Shown here piece by piece: positions 14,164 to 22,510 of a stretch of DNA of 33,352 bases (position 1 is the first letter of the stretch; every line of letters begins with the position of its first letter). The notes beneath the pieces were generated by a model. It saw only the letters and a program-made list of their open reading frames with translations, was not told the origin of the DNA and did no database searches. The translations under genes were made by a program, and so were the position numbers. The stretch comes from an uncultured Bacilli bacterium (GTDB lineage Bacteria > Bacillota_I > Bacilli_A > RF39 > UBA660), in the NCBI GenBank assembly GCA_948874605.1, contig CAQRXS010000004.1, positions 1-33,352 on the forward strand, read 5' to 3'.

Positions 14164-15048
14164 ATGATAAGAAAAGATGGATATTTTGTTTTAGATGGTC
14201 AAAAAAGCTTTTTTAAAGATAATCCTTATATTGGTTGTGTTTGGTTTCATATTGAACAGAAGGAATATATGTTTAAATACTGTGGAGCAAAATTTTGTTA
14301 TAATGAACTTTTTTATGAGCGGGTTGCACGTGCTTTAAATATTCCTACAGTACATTATGATTTGGCAAAGTTAAGAAAAGAGACAGGTGTCATAACAGAA
14401 TCTTTTAATCCAAATCATTGTAAAGAAGTTTCTTTAAAAGAAATTCTAGAAAAGTTTTATGATGAAGTAGTTATTTCTAATATTACAGATTTTCCTAATG
14501 CTTTTTTTATAGAAAATACTTTTAATTTAGAGGATGTTTGGCAGGCCTTAGTTTATTATTATAGAGATTACGACAAAAGTAAGCAAAATAGAATTGTTTC
14601 TAAACTTATGAGCCAATTGGTTGATTCATTTATCTTGCAAATTTGTACGGGTAACCCTGATATGCATTTTTTAAATGTGGTTGTTCTTGATGGAGAAGAG
14701 CCAGAGCTAGCTCCAAATTTCGATTATGGACGAGGTGGCAGTATCTTTTCTGATGATTCTATGTATGTGTTTCAAGTTGCGCCTTTGCGTTTTTCAGACC
14801 ATAATAGTGCAAAAACTACGATTCAAGCCTTTTTAGGGACATCATCAGAGGAGTTTCGACAACACTTTATTGATAAAGTTAGTCTTATGCCTTCTTTTGA
14901 TTCAGTAATTTCGTCGATTGAAATGCAAACCGAAGTTCCTGTTCCAAATGATGTTAAAGAATTTCTTTTTACTCGGTATAATGACGAACAAGAAAATATC
15001 AAAAAAATTATTCATGAGTTTCAAAATGCAAATGGAATAAAAAGGTAG
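14164..15048 (+). CDS. HipA-like protein kinase-fold protein
   Basis: 294-residue protein with HipA-type kinase elements: an early lysine (YMFKYCG, K38), a helix NELFYERVARALNIPTVHYDL, the catalytic loop GNPDMHFLN (D166, H168, N171; compare GNTDRHxxN in HipA), and a metal-binding DYG (D187) after ELAPNF. HipA kinases phosphorylate translation factors and act in persistence, but here no HipB-like antitoxin gene is adjacent and the N-terminal HipA domain is short. A GTG at 14128 lies in the terminator; the ATG at 14164 has a weak ribosome site, so expression may be low. It separates rpsR from rplI-dnaB, which are often contiguous. The fold call is fair; the substrate is unknown. Confidence 0.65.
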   Translation: MIRKDGYFVLDGQKSFFKDNPYIGCVWFHIEQKEYMFKYCGAKFCYNELFYERVARALNIPTVHYDLAKLRKETGVITESFNPNHCKEVSLKEILEKFYDEVVISNITDFPNAFFIENTFNLEDVWQALVYYYRDYDKSKQNRIVSKLMSQLVDSFILQICTGNPDMHFLNVVVLDGEEPELAPNFDYGRGGSIFSDDSMYVFQVAPLRFSDHNSAKTTIQAFLGTSSEEFRQHFIDKVSLMPSFDSVISSIEMQTEVPVPNDVKEFLFTRYNDEQENIKKIIHEFQNANGIKR

Positions 15049-15080
15049 GGTAGAATATTTATTAATATTTTACCTTTTTT
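15039..15080 (+). terminator. Terminator after the HipA-like gene
   Basis: AAAAAGGTA (15039-15047) pairs with TACCTTTTT (15071-15079); an inner AATATT/AATATT stem (15054-15059/15064-15069) extends it. Confidence 0.65.
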
Positions 15081-15097
15081 CTATTCTTTGTTATAAT
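15069..15097 (+). promoter_or_regulatory. Promoter of the rplI-dnaB operon
   Basis: TTTACC (15069-15074), 17 nt, TATAAT (15092-15097). The -35 is part of the preceding terminator stem. Confidence 0.6.
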
Positions 15098-15125
15098 AAG
15101 TACGTTATTAAAGAGGAGGTAACTC

Positions 15126-15566
15126 ATGAAAGTAATATTACTGAAAGATGTAAAAGGTCAAGGGAAAAAAGATCAGATTATCGATGTTAGTGATGGTTAT
15201 GCTAATAATTTTTTAATTAAACAAGGGCTTGCTGTTCCTGAAACTAAAAAAAGTAGGGAAGTGCTTGATAAAACTTTGTTAGATAGGCATTTAGAAGAAG
15301 AAGCATTAGTTTCCGAGTTACAAGAAGTTGCAAAGAAAATTGGGAAGGAAAAAATTTCTTTTTCTGTAAAAACGGGAAAAGATGATAGAGTTTTTGGTGT
15401 TGTATCAACAAAGCAAATTAGTGATGAATTAAAAAAACTTGGATATTCTGTTGATAAGAAGAATATTAAAATAGATCATACTTTAGATTCATTAGGGGTA
15501 CATGAAGTTATTTTAGAGCTTCATAAAAGGGTGATAGTTCCTATTAAAATTAATTTAGTAAAGTAG
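15126..15566 (+). CDS. rplI: 50S ribosomal protein L9
   Basis: 146-residue L9. N-terminal rRNA-binding domain [38 protein letters not shown], a long connecting helix, and a C-terminal domain ([19 protein letters not shown]...[20 protein letters not shown]). It binds 23S rRNA at the L1 stalk base. Strong AGGAGGT site. First gene of an operon running through dnaB, the M23 gene, walJ and rlmH, with no terminator seen until 19642. Confidence 0.97.
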   Translation: MKVILLKDVKGQGKKDQIIDVSDGYANNFLIKQGLAVPETKKSREVLDKTLLDRHLEEEALVSELQEVAKKIGKEKISFSVKTGKDDRVFGVVSTKQISDELKKLGYSVDKKNIKIDHTLDSLGVHEVILELHKRVIVPIKINLVK

Positions 15567-15576
15567 GTGGTTTTAA

Positions 15577-16926
15577 ATGGCTGCAAGAGTAATGCCACAG
15601 AATGTTGAAGCAGAAATGAGTGTTTTAGGAGTGCCTTTTTTAAATCCTCATGCACTTGAAAAGATTATGGAAAATATTACAGAAGATATGTTTTTTGTTG
15701 ATTCACATAAAAAAATATTTTCAGCTCTTGTAAGTCTTTACAAAGCATCTATTCCTATTGATATTACAACTGTAAAAAATGAATTAGATAAACAGAAGAA
15801 TTTGACTGCTGTTGGAGGGCTTGAATATTTATCAGAGATTGTAGATAGTGTTGTTACAAGTGCCAATCTAGATTATTATATGGATATTGTAAAAGATAAG
15901 GCTACAAGACGCAAGCTTATTGATACGGCGACTGATATTGTTACGAATGCTTATGATGAAGAGGAGGCTCTAACGAGTTTGCTTGATCAGTCTGAGAGGA
16001 AAATATCAGATGTTGTACGTATGCGTCAAACTAGTGAATTTAAAACCATTGCCGAGGCTTTAAAAGAAGCACATGAAAATCTAGAAAAGTTGAGTCAAAA
16101 TCGTAATATTATTAATGGCGTGCCATCTGGATTTACTGATTTGGATAAAGAAACCAGTGGATTTCATGCGGGTGAGCTTATTATATTAGCTGCGCGTCCT
16201 GGTATGGGAAAAACTACTTTTGCTCTTAATGTTGCGGTAAATGCTGCAATGAAAATGGATAAAGCAGTAGCTATTTTTAACTTAGAGATGAGTTCAGAAC
16301 AGATTGTAAATCAAATGCTTAGTTCTGTTGGTCAAATTGAAAGAGAAAAATTAAAAACAGGTATGCTTAGTGATAACGACTGGAAACGTTATACCGAAGC
16401 AATGAGTGAACTTGCTGATACAAATATATATATTGAAGATAATGCATCAATTACTTCTCCTGAAATTAAAGCAAAGTGTCGACGACTTGCATCTAGTTCT
16501 AAAGGACTTGGTCTTGTTATTATTGACTACTTGCAGTTAGTTACGACTGGGGGACGAGTAGAATCTAGACAAGTAGAGGTATCAGAAATTTCTCGTTCCT
16601 TTAAAACTATGGCTATGGAACTTAAAGTTCCAGTAATTGCCCTTGCTCAGTTATCTCGTAATGCAGAACGTCGTGAATCGAATCAGCCTAAACTTGCTGA
16701 TTTGCGTGAGTCCGGTTCTATTGAACAGGATGCCGATTTAGTACTTTTTGTTAATCGTCAAGATTATTTTGAAGCAAAAACAGCTGATAATAAGTTGACT
16801 ATTGTACCAGCAGAAATTATTATTGCGAAGCATCGTCGAGGAAGTACAGGCTTAATTCAGGTGTTATTTGAATTAAATAAAAGTTGCTTTAAAAATTATA
16901 CGCCTATTGATGAAAACTCATTTTAG
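15577..16926 (+). CDS. dnaB: Replicative DNA helicase DnaB
   Basis: 449-residue hexameric helicase that unwinds DNA at the fork (named DnaC in B. subtilis). The N-terminal domain starts with PQNVEAEMSVLGVPFLNP, and the RecA-like domain follows GVPSGFTDLDKETSGFHAGELIILAARPGMGKTTF, with the Walker A K212-T213. Walker B is LGLVIIDYLQLV, and motif LRESGSIEQDADLVLF is typical of the family. In many Firmicutes the second block is VLGAxL; here it reads VLGVPF, a small oddity. It lies 10 nt after rplI with an AGGTGG site. Confidence 0.97.
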   Translation: MAARVMPQNVEAEMSVLGVPFLNPHALEKIMENITEDMFFVDSHKKIFSALVSLYKASIPIDITTVKNELDKQKNLTAVGGLEYLSEIVDSVVTSANLDYYMDIVKDKATRRKLIDTATDIVTNAYDEEEALTSLLDQSERKISDVVRMRQTSEFKTIAEALKEAHENLEKLSQNRNIINGVPSGFTDLDKETSGFHAGELIILAARPGMGKTTFALNVAVNAAMKMDKAVAIFNLEMSSEQIVNQMLSSVGQIEREKLKTGMLSDNDWKRYTEAMSELADTNIYIEDNASITSPEIKAKCRRLASSSKGLGLVIIDYLQLVTTGGRVESRQVEVSEISRSFKTMAMELKVPVIALAQLSRNAERRESNQPKLADLRESGSIEQDADLVLFVNRQDYFEAKTADNKLTIVPAEIIIAKHRRGSTGLIQVLFELNKSCFKNYTPIDENSF

Positions 16927-16938
16927 GAAAGGTGAATT

Positions 16939-18468
16939 ATGAAAAAGGATAAAATTATAGTTGGGATTGTATGTGTAGTTTTGGTTTTATCATTTATTAT
17001 GCAAGGGTTTCATTCTCGTGTGAGTCCCGCGCAAAACGTATTTCAAGTGTATCTAAATGGTGAAAAGATTGGTTTAGTTGATGATAAAGAAGAACTTCTA
17101 AATTTGATTAATGAAGAGCAGCAAGAAATTCGTGCTTCTTATCATGTTAATCAGGTTTATCCACCAAATGGTTTTGATATTGAGGAGTATGTCACTTATA
17201 ATGAAAAAATAGCTTCTGCAAATAATATTTATCAGAAAATAAAAGAAAAAAGTGATTTTACTGTAGAAGGCTATGTAGTGACTATTACGACTCCAGCAAA
17301 TGAAAATGAAGAAGAAAAAGTAACCTATATCTATGTTTTAGATGAAGATGTTTATAAAGAAGCTGAATATCGTTTTGTAACAACTTTTGTAGACGAAGCG
17401 GAGTATCAAGCATACATTAATCATACGCAGGCTGAGATAAAGGATGTTGGTTCAATTATTAAACATATGGAATTTGAAGAAAAAATATCGATCAAAAAAG
17501 CTTTTATTTCAACAAAGGAACATATTTTTACAGATGCATCTACGCTTACTCAATATTTACTTTATGGAACGACTGAACCTACGCAAAGCTATATTGTAGA
17601 GCAAGGAGATACACTTCAAACGATTGCTAATAATAGTAAATTAAATGTTCGAGAATTACTGATTGCTAATCCTAGATTTCGTGTCGAAAATACGATATTG
17701 GCTGTTGGTGACAAAATTTATAATAGTGTTATTAATCCTGTTCTTACGCTTTATCAAGAAGTTCGTGTTACAGAAGATGTTGAACAAGCTTTCACTAAGA
17801 CTACGGTGGTGGATGAATCTCTACCTTATAATTCTAGTAAAATTACGCAGACGGGTGTTACTGGACTTGAACGTATCACTCAAGAGTTACGTGTAGTAAA
17901 TGGAGAACGTACGCAAGATACAAACCTTATTAGTAGTGTAACAATACGTGCGAGTATTGATGAAATTACATCTGTTGGGCCTAAATATGTTTCTCAAAGT
18001 CCTAGTGGCGGAGGAAATGGTGGGATGATTTCAACTGGTCTTGACTGGGGATGGCCAACGAAAACACCTTATGTTATTACAACAAATTATGAATGGCGTT
18101 GGGGGTCTTTCCATAATGCTTTAGATATTTCTGGTACAGGTTTTGGTTCACCAATCTATGCTGCTCGAGGAGGCACAGTAGTTGGTGTATATACTTCTTG
18201 TGCTAATTATGGATGGTATGGAAATAGTTGTGGTGGAACTTATGGAAACTATGTTGTTTTGCAGCATGAAAATAATTTTTATACTTTATATGCACATTTG
18301 AAAAGTGATATAAATGTATCGGTTGGCTCAAAGGTTTCTCGTGGACAAGTTATTGGTTCCATGGGTAGTAGTGGTTCTTCGACTGGAGCCCACTTACATT
18401 TTGGGCTTTCTAGAGGAAATCCAATGCATGGTGGGACTTGGTATAGTCCTTGGAGTTTGTATCGATGA
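16939..18468 (+). CDS. LysM-G5-M23 membrane-anchored peptidoglycan endopeptidase
   Basis: 509-residue cell-wall peptidase. One N-terminal membrane segment or uncleaved signal (about 6-24), a 190-residue unassigned extracellular region, a LysM domain (about 217-260, YIVEQGDTLQTIANNSKLNV), a G5 domain (about 266-345, ending TIRASIDEITSVGP), a Gly/Ser linker and an M23 (lysostaphin-type) domain. Zinc and catalytic residues are complete: H392-x3-D396, H453, and H485-x-H487 (HLHFG). M23 enzymes cut peptide cross-links of peptidoglycan; LysM and G5 bind wall glycans. It overlaps walJ by ATGA, within the replication operon, so it is co-expressed with a WalRK-linked gene. Confidence 0.9.
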   Translation: MKKDKIIVGIVCVVLVLSFIMQGFHSRVSPAQNVFQVYLNGEKIGLVDDKEELLNLINEEQQEIRASYHVNQVYPPNGFDIEEYVTYNEKIASANNIYQKIKEKSDFTVEGYVVTITTPANENEEEKVTYIYVLDEDVYKEAEYRFVTTFVDEAEYQAYINHTQAEIKDVGSIIKHMEFEEKISIKKAFISTKEHIFTDASTLTQYLLYGTTEPTQSYIVEQGDTLQTIANNSKLNVRELLIANPRFRVENTILAVGDKIYNSVINPVLTLYQEVRVTEDVEQAFTKTTVVDESLPYNSSKITQTGVTGLERITQELRVVNGERTQDTNLISSVTIRASIDEITSVGPKYVSQSPSGGGNGGMISTGLDWGWPTKTPYVITTNYEWRWGSFHNALDISGTGFGSPIYAARGGTVVGVYTSCANYGWYGNSCGGTYGNYVVLQHENNFYTLYAHLKSDINVSVGSKVSRGQVIGSMGSSGSSTGAHLHFGLSRGNPMHGGTWYSPWSLYR

Positions 18469-19247
18469 GGGCGGTAGTACTGGCAAGTGGATCTGAAGGG
18501 AATTCCACTTTCTTTTCGCATAATGATACAAAAATTTTGTTTGATATAGGTAAAAATGCTAAGTATATTAAAGACCATTTAAAGGAAATTGGTGAAGATG
18601 CTAGTTGCATTGATGCGATTGTTATTAGTCATACGCATGATGATCATGTTAGTGCACTTCGAGTATTTCTTAAAAGTAATCATCCTCAGGTTTATGTTAC
18701 GGAAAAACAATTTTATGATTTAGAATGTTTGAAAGATTATGATAATGTTGTTATTTATGATGATGATTTTTATATTAATCAAACTCATATTACAACAATT
18801 CGAACGAGTCATGATGTTAGTGACTCTAGAAATTTTGTAGTTACAGCTGGAGATCAAAAGCTTGTATATTTAACAGATACAGGATATTTAAATCGTAAAT
18901 ACTTTCCCATTTTAGAGAATGCTGACTACTACTTGATGGAAAGTAATCATGATATCGAAATGTTGATGGAGGGACCTTATCCAAAGTGGCTTAAGCAAAG
19001 GGTTTTAGGGACGCTTGGGCATTTGTCTAATAAAGATAGTAGTTTTTATTTAACGAAGCTTGTTGGTGAAAGAACGAAGAAAATTATCTTGATGCATTTG
19101 TCGCATACGAATAATACGGAAGAGAAAGCACTTATGATGCTCGAAGAAACATTTTCTGATTATGGTTTGCTGCTTCCGCTGGTTTGCTGTGCGAAACAAA
19201 ATGAGATTACGAGGGTTGTAGATGATAAAGATATTGTGTGTGGGTAA
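18465..19247 (+). CDS. walJ: WalJ/YycJ-like metallo-beta-lactamase-fold hydrolase
   Basis: 260-residue metallo-beta-lactamase-fold protein of the YycJ (WalJ) group, a putative DNA exonuclease tied to coordination of replication and cell division. It opens with RAVVLASGSEGNSTFF and has the metal motif SHTHDDHVS (H56, H58, D60, H61), then TDTGYLNRKY and SNHD. The ATG overlaps the preceding stop (ATGA), with TTGGAG 10 nt upstream; an earlier in-frame ATG at 18450 lies deeper in the M23 gene and has no better site. No walK/walR are in this window, although walJ usually follows them in Bacillus; here it is attached to the rplI-dnaB operon. Confidence 0.9.
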   Translation: MRAVVLASGSEGNSTFFSHNDTKILFDIGKNAKYIKDHLKEIGEDASCIDAIVISHTHDDHVSALRVFLKSNHPQVYVTEKQFYDLECLKDYDNVVIYDDDFYINQTHITTIRTSHDVSDSRNFVVTAGDQKLVYLTDTGYLNRKYFPILENADYYLMESNHDIEMLMEGPYPKWLKQRVLGTLGHLSNKDSSFYLTKLVGERTKKIILMHLSHTNNTEEKALMMLEETFSDYGLLLPLVCCAKQNEITRVVDDKDIVCG

Positions 19248-19659
19248 AATAAAAGAAAAATATTTGAGTGATTTTATTGCTGATTATCAAAAAAGAATTT
19301 CTAAATATCATGAAGTTAAGATTATTGAAGTGAAAGATGATGCTTCTATATTAAAAGAAAGAGATTCTTTGACTAAGTATATCGGGTCGCGTGACTATGT
19401 TGTAACTCTGGAGATTGAAGGCAAACCTTTAACAAGTGAAGAATTTGCTACAAAGCTTGATAAGACTTTTATTAATTATCCAGTAGTTACTTTTGTAATT
19501 GGTAGTTCCCTTGGACTTCATGAAGATATAAAAAAACGCAGTAATTTTGCTTTACCTTTTTCAGCTATGACGTTTCCACACGGTGTTTTTCGAGGTATGC
19601 TATTGGAACAAATTTATCGAGCTTTTAAAATTTTAAACAATGAGAGTTATCATAAGTAA
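19222..19659 (+). CDS. rlmH: 23S rRNA pseudouridine-1915 N3-methyltransferase
   Basis: 145-residue SPOUT-fold methyltransferase that modifies pseudouridine 1915 in helix 69 of 23S rRNA. Typical start MIKILCVGKIKEKYLSDFIADY, knot-forming segments TFVIGSSLGLHEDIKK and FPHGVFRGMLLEQIYRAF, and the family-ending SYHK. Slightly shorter than the usual 155-160 residues, with less sequence in the middle. It overlaps walJ by 26 nt with GAGGG just before the ATG; walJ-rlmH proximity is common in Firmicutes near the replication origin. Confidence 0.95.
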   Translation: MIKILCVGKIKEKYLSDFIADYQKRISKYHEVKIIEVKDDASILKERDSLTKYIGSRDYVVTLEIEGKPLTSEEFATKLDKTFINYPVVTFVIGSSLGLHEDIKKRSNFALPFSAMTFPHGVFRGMLLEQIYRAFKILNNESYHK

Positions 19660-19673
19660 GAGAACTCTTTTTT
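19642..19673 (+). terminator. Terminator after rlmH
   Basis: AGAGTT (19643-19648) pairs with AACTCT (19663-19668), 14-nt loop, T run to 19673. Ends the rplI-to-rlmH operon. Confidence 0.55.
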
Positions 19674-19737
19674 CATTAGAGAAACAGTAGAAATTTTTTA
19701 TTACTACATAATTTAAAAAGGTATTATGTTGCAAAAG

Positions 19738-19761
19738 GTTTTGGAAATATATTTCCAAAAC
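19738..19761. repeat. Perfect 24-bp palindrome before the ATPase promoter
   Basis: Half-site GTTTTGGAAATA followed directly by its reverse complement TATTTCCAAAAC, no spacer. It abuts the -35 of the downstream promoter, with its centre about 47 bp upstream of the predicted start. Likely a binding site for a dimer, or a site used by the ATPase-nuclease-like protein itself; no T run, so not a terminator. Confidence 0.7.
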
Positions 19762-19790
19762 TTGACTGAATTGCAAATTGAGTTTATGAT
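19762..19790 (+). promoter_or_regulatory. Promoter of the AAA ATPase gene
   Basis: TTGACT (19762-19767), 17 nt, TATGAT (19785-19790), immediately after the 24-bp palindrome. Confidence 0.65.
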
Positions 19791-19810
19791 TATATAAGAG
19801 GTGAGAATTT

Positions 19811-21013
19811 ATGATAGAAAGAACAGAATATCTTGAAGAGTTAAAAAGATGGAAAGATAAAGATTTGATTAAAGTTATAACGGGTATTAGAAGATGTGGC
19901 AAATCTACATTGTTTGAATTGTTTATAAATTATTTAAAAGAAACTGGTATAAACGATAATCAAATAATAAAAATAAATTTAGAAGATGCAGATTATCAAT
20001 TTGAATCTTATAAAGAACTTTATGATTTTTTAAATAAAAAAATAAATTCTAAAAAGCAATATTATGTATTTTTAGATGAAGTTCAAAATGTAAATGAATT
20101 TCAAAAAGCTGTTGATAGTTTATATATCAAAAAAAATGTTGATGTTTATATAACAGGCTCTAATGCATACTTACTATCAGGTGAACTTGCTACATTGTTG
20201 TCAGGGAGATATATAGAGATAAAAATGCTACCATTATCTTTTAGAGAATATACAACTGCATTTGAAGGTAATCATAATTATCATCAATTATTTTTAGATT
20301 ATATGAGAAATGGTGGTATGCCAGGAAATATAAACATATTAAAAACAAATCCAAACGATTTAGATAAATATCTTGACGGAATCTTTTCTACTATTGTTTA
20401 TAAAGATATTATGGCTCGAAATAATATAACTGATAAAATGTTACTTGAAAGTGTAGTAAAATTTATATTTGATAGTATAGGAAGTCCTGTATCTGTGAAG
20501 AAAATAAGCGATACTTTAACAAGTAAAGGAAAATCTACCAGTAATCATACTGTTGAAAATTATATTAATGCTATGCTGGAAAGTTTTTTAATATATAAAT
20601 CAGAAAGATTTGATGTTAAAGGTAAGAACTTGTTAGTTAGAGATTACAAATATTATGTAGTTGATACAGGCTTAAGAAGCTATTTGCTTGGAAAAAAAGC
20701 TGACAGTGATATGGGACATATATTAGAAAATATAGTGTATCTTGAACTACTTAGACGAGGATATAAAGTCTATGTTGGTAAAGTAGGCGATTTGGAAGTT
20801 GATTTTGTAGCTGAAAATAGATCAGGGCTAAAGTATTACCAAGTTGCTTTAACAGTTAGAGATGAAAAGGTACTAGAAAGAGAATTAAAGTCATTACAAA
20901 AAACAGGAGATCATTATCCTAAAATATTATTAACTTTAGATATGGATTTAGATGCGGATTATGATGGAATAACGAAAAAAAATGTTGTAGACTGGTTATT
21001 AAGCAAAGAATGA
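19811..21013 (+). CDS. AAA_14 ATPase with DUF4143 domain
   Basis: 400-residue protein of the large AAA_14-DUF4143 group found in scattered copies in bacteria and archaea. Walker A GIRRCGKST (25-33), Walker B YVFLDEVQ, sensor ITGSNAYLL, and GRYIEIKMLPLSFREY typical of the group. The C-terminal part (HILENIVYLELLRRGYKVYVGKVGDLEVDFVAE...YYQVALTV) resembles a restriction-endonuclease-like fold. The role of the family is not established; defence, mobility or regulation are suggested. Codon use is rich in ATA and AGA compared with neighbours that use CGT and ATT, which suggests recent transfer. Start ATG after AAGAGGTGAG. Confidence 0.85.
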   Translation: MIERTEYLEELKRWKDKDLIKVITGIRRCGKSTLFELFINYLKETGINDNQIIKINLEDADYQFESYKELYDFLNKKINSKKQYYVFLDEVQNVNEFQKAVDSLYIKKNVDVYITGSNAYLLSGELATLLSGRYIEIKMLPLSFREYTTAFEGNHNYHQLFLDYMRNGGMPGNINILKTNPNDLDKYLDGIFSTIVYKDIMARNNITDKMLLESVVKFIFDSIGSPVSVKKISDTLTSKGKSTSNHTVENYINAMLESFLIYKSERFDVKGKNLLVRDYKYYVVDTGLRSYLLGKKADSDMGHILENIVYLELLRRGYKVYVGKVGDLEVDFVAENRSGLKYYQVALTVRDEKVLERELKSLQKTGDHYPKILLTLDMDLDADYDGITKKNVVDWLLSKE

Positions 21014-21113
21014 TTCATAAGATACTAAGTAATTTCAAATATAATGGATATTTATAAAAATATTTGTTAACTTTAAATAAGATATATTTGTATAAGATAA
21101 TTTCTTTGATTTT

Positions 21114-21142
21114 TTGACATTTTCTGTGGTGTTTGTTAAAAT
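21114..21142 (+). promoter_or_regulatory. ung promoter
   Basis: TTGACA (21114-21119), 17 nt, TAAAAT (21137-21142): close to consensus. Confidence 0.65.
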
Positions 21143-21168
21143 TTGTTTATGGTTAGTGAGGTAGTATA

Positions 21169-21840
21169 ATGATTGAAATTGGAAATAGTTGGGATGAAAA
21201 GTTAAAGCTTATTTGGGAAAGTGAAGGCTTTCAAAAATTTTTAGAAATGATAAACCATGAATATTTAATGAATACGGTTTTCCCTCCTCGTAATTATATT
21301 TTTAATGCGCTTAAATTAACTCCATTTGAGAAAGTTAAGGTTGTTATTATGGGACAAGATCCTTATCACGGTGAGGGTGAAGCTCATGGACTTTCTTTTT
21401 CGGTTCAAAAAGGGATTAAAGTTCCGCCATCATTACAAAATATTTATAAGGAATTAAATTCTGATTTAGGTATACCTATTCGCCAAGATGGTGATTTGTC
21501 TGGTTGGGCACGCGAAGGTGTACTTTTGTTAAATGCTGTTTTAACTGTTGAAAAAGATAAACCGGCATCTCATAGAAATCTTGGTTGGGAAAGACTTACA
21601 GATTATATTATAAAAATTGTGAATCAAAAGGAAGAACCAGTGGTATTTATTCTTTGGGGAAATTTTGCTAAAGAAAAAATGAAATATATTACAAATCCTA
21701 AGCATTTTGTTATTACATCTCCTCATCCTAGTCCTTTTTCGGCAAGAAATGGTTTTTTTGGAAGTAGGCCATTTTCTCGATGTAACGATTTTTTAGTTAA
21801 TCATGGAATAACACCTATTGACTGGGGACGAGTAGAATAA
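21169..21840 (+). CDS. ung: Uracil-DNA glycosylase
   Basis: 223-residue family 1 uracil-DNA glycosylase, which removes uracil from DNA as the first step of base excision repair. The catalytic water-activating motif GQDPYHGEGEAHGLSFSV carries D64; the uracil-stacking Phe and the Asn recognition region lie downstream; the DNA-intercalation loop is HPSPFSARNGFFGSRPF (catalytic H186). Length is standard. GTGAGG lies about 8 nt upstream of the ATG. Single-gene unit with its own promoter. Confidence 0.97.
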   Translation: MIEIGNSWDEKLKLIWESEGFQKFLEMINHEYLMNTVFPPRNYIFNALKLTPFEKVKVVIMGQDPYHGEGEAHGLSFSVQKGIKVPPSLQNIYKELNSDLGIPIRQDGDLSGWAREGVLLLNAVLTVEKDKPASHRNLGWERLTDYIIKIVNQKEEPVVFILWGNFAKEKMKYITNPKHFVITSPHPSPFSARNGFFGSRPFSRCNDFLVNHGITPIDWGRVE

Positions 21841-21860
21841 ATAATAGTGTATATTGTTGT

Positions 21861-21882
21861 ATTAAAAAAAGCCTAATGGCTA
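21861..21882 (-). terminator. Short terminator of the LemA gene
   Basis: On the minus strand AGCC-ATTA-GGCT then seven T. The stem is only 4 bp, so it may be weak. Confidence 0.45.
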
Positions 21883-22425
21883 TAATTTAAAATCTTCAAT
21901 ATCTGTGTCAGTCATATCCTTTCTGTCAAAGAAAGGCTTTATTTTTACTTTATGAATTTTTGCGATTAAGTTATTAGGAAATTTTCTAATGTAGGCATTT
22001 AATATATTTGTTTGTTTGTTGTAATAAGAAATTCCAGCGGTTAGCTTTTGGTTAACTTTTTTAAAATCTTCCATGATTTGAATCATGTTTTCATTTTTAT
22101 TTAATTCTAAATTGTCATTAAATAAGTTTGTGATAATCATTTCTGCTTCTTTTAGTTTTCTTTCTAAATCAAAATTACTATTTTTTTCATTTTTTAATTT
22201 TGTAAATTCTTTTAAATAATCTTTTTTGGTTTTTAATTGATTTTTTAAAACGTCTTCAGTTCGTAATATAATATCATATTTTGTTCTTAAATCTTCATCA
22301 ATTAATCCTTCTACATGTTCTATTTTTGTATTACCAAATTGTAGTTTGTTGAAAATTGCAATGTATGCAATTAAGATTATTCCAATTACTGCAATAGCTA
22401 TTAAAACAATTATCCAAATTTCCAT
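21880..22425 (-). CDS. LemA family membrane protein
   Basis: 181-residue LemA-type protein: one N-terminal membrane helix (IWIIVLIAIAVIGIILIAYIAIF), an extracytoplasmic or cytoplasmic coiled-coil helical bundle, and the family C-terminal signature YYNKQTNILNAYIRKFPNNLIAKIHKVKIKPFFD. The N-terminal LemA box (RNxVxxAWSxID) is poorly kept (IDEDLRTKYDIILRTEDVL), so this is a divergent member. Function of LemA is unknown; some are linked to envelope stress. Transcribed on its own from 22451-22479, facing ung. Confidence 0.8.
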   Translation of the reverse strand: MEIWIIVLIAIAVIGIILIAYIAIFNKLQFGNTKIEHVEGLIDEDLRTKYDIILRTEDVLKNQLKTKKDYLKEFTKLKNEKNSNFDLERKLKEAEMIITNLFNDNLELNKNENMIQIMEDFKKVNQKLTAGISYYNKQTNILNAYIRKFPNNLIAKIHKVKIKPFFDRKDMTDTDIEDFKL

Positions 22426-22450
22426 ATTTATTCGCCTCTATTCTGGAAAT

Positions 22451-22479
22451 ATTGTAACATAGTTTTTTTTAGATTACAA
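22451..22479 (-). promoter_or_regulatory. Promoter of the LemA gene
   Basis: On the minus strand TTGTAA (22479-22474), 17 nt, TGT then TACAAT (22456-22451), an extended -10. Confidence 0.55.
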
Positions 22480-22510
22480 TTTTGTTAAAATAAAAAGTGA
22501 GGTTATGGAA

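Noticed and set aside
21014..21113. Direct repeats marking an insertion of the ATPase gene
   Set aside because: I compared the flanks before 19738 and after 21013 and saw no convincing target-site duplication.
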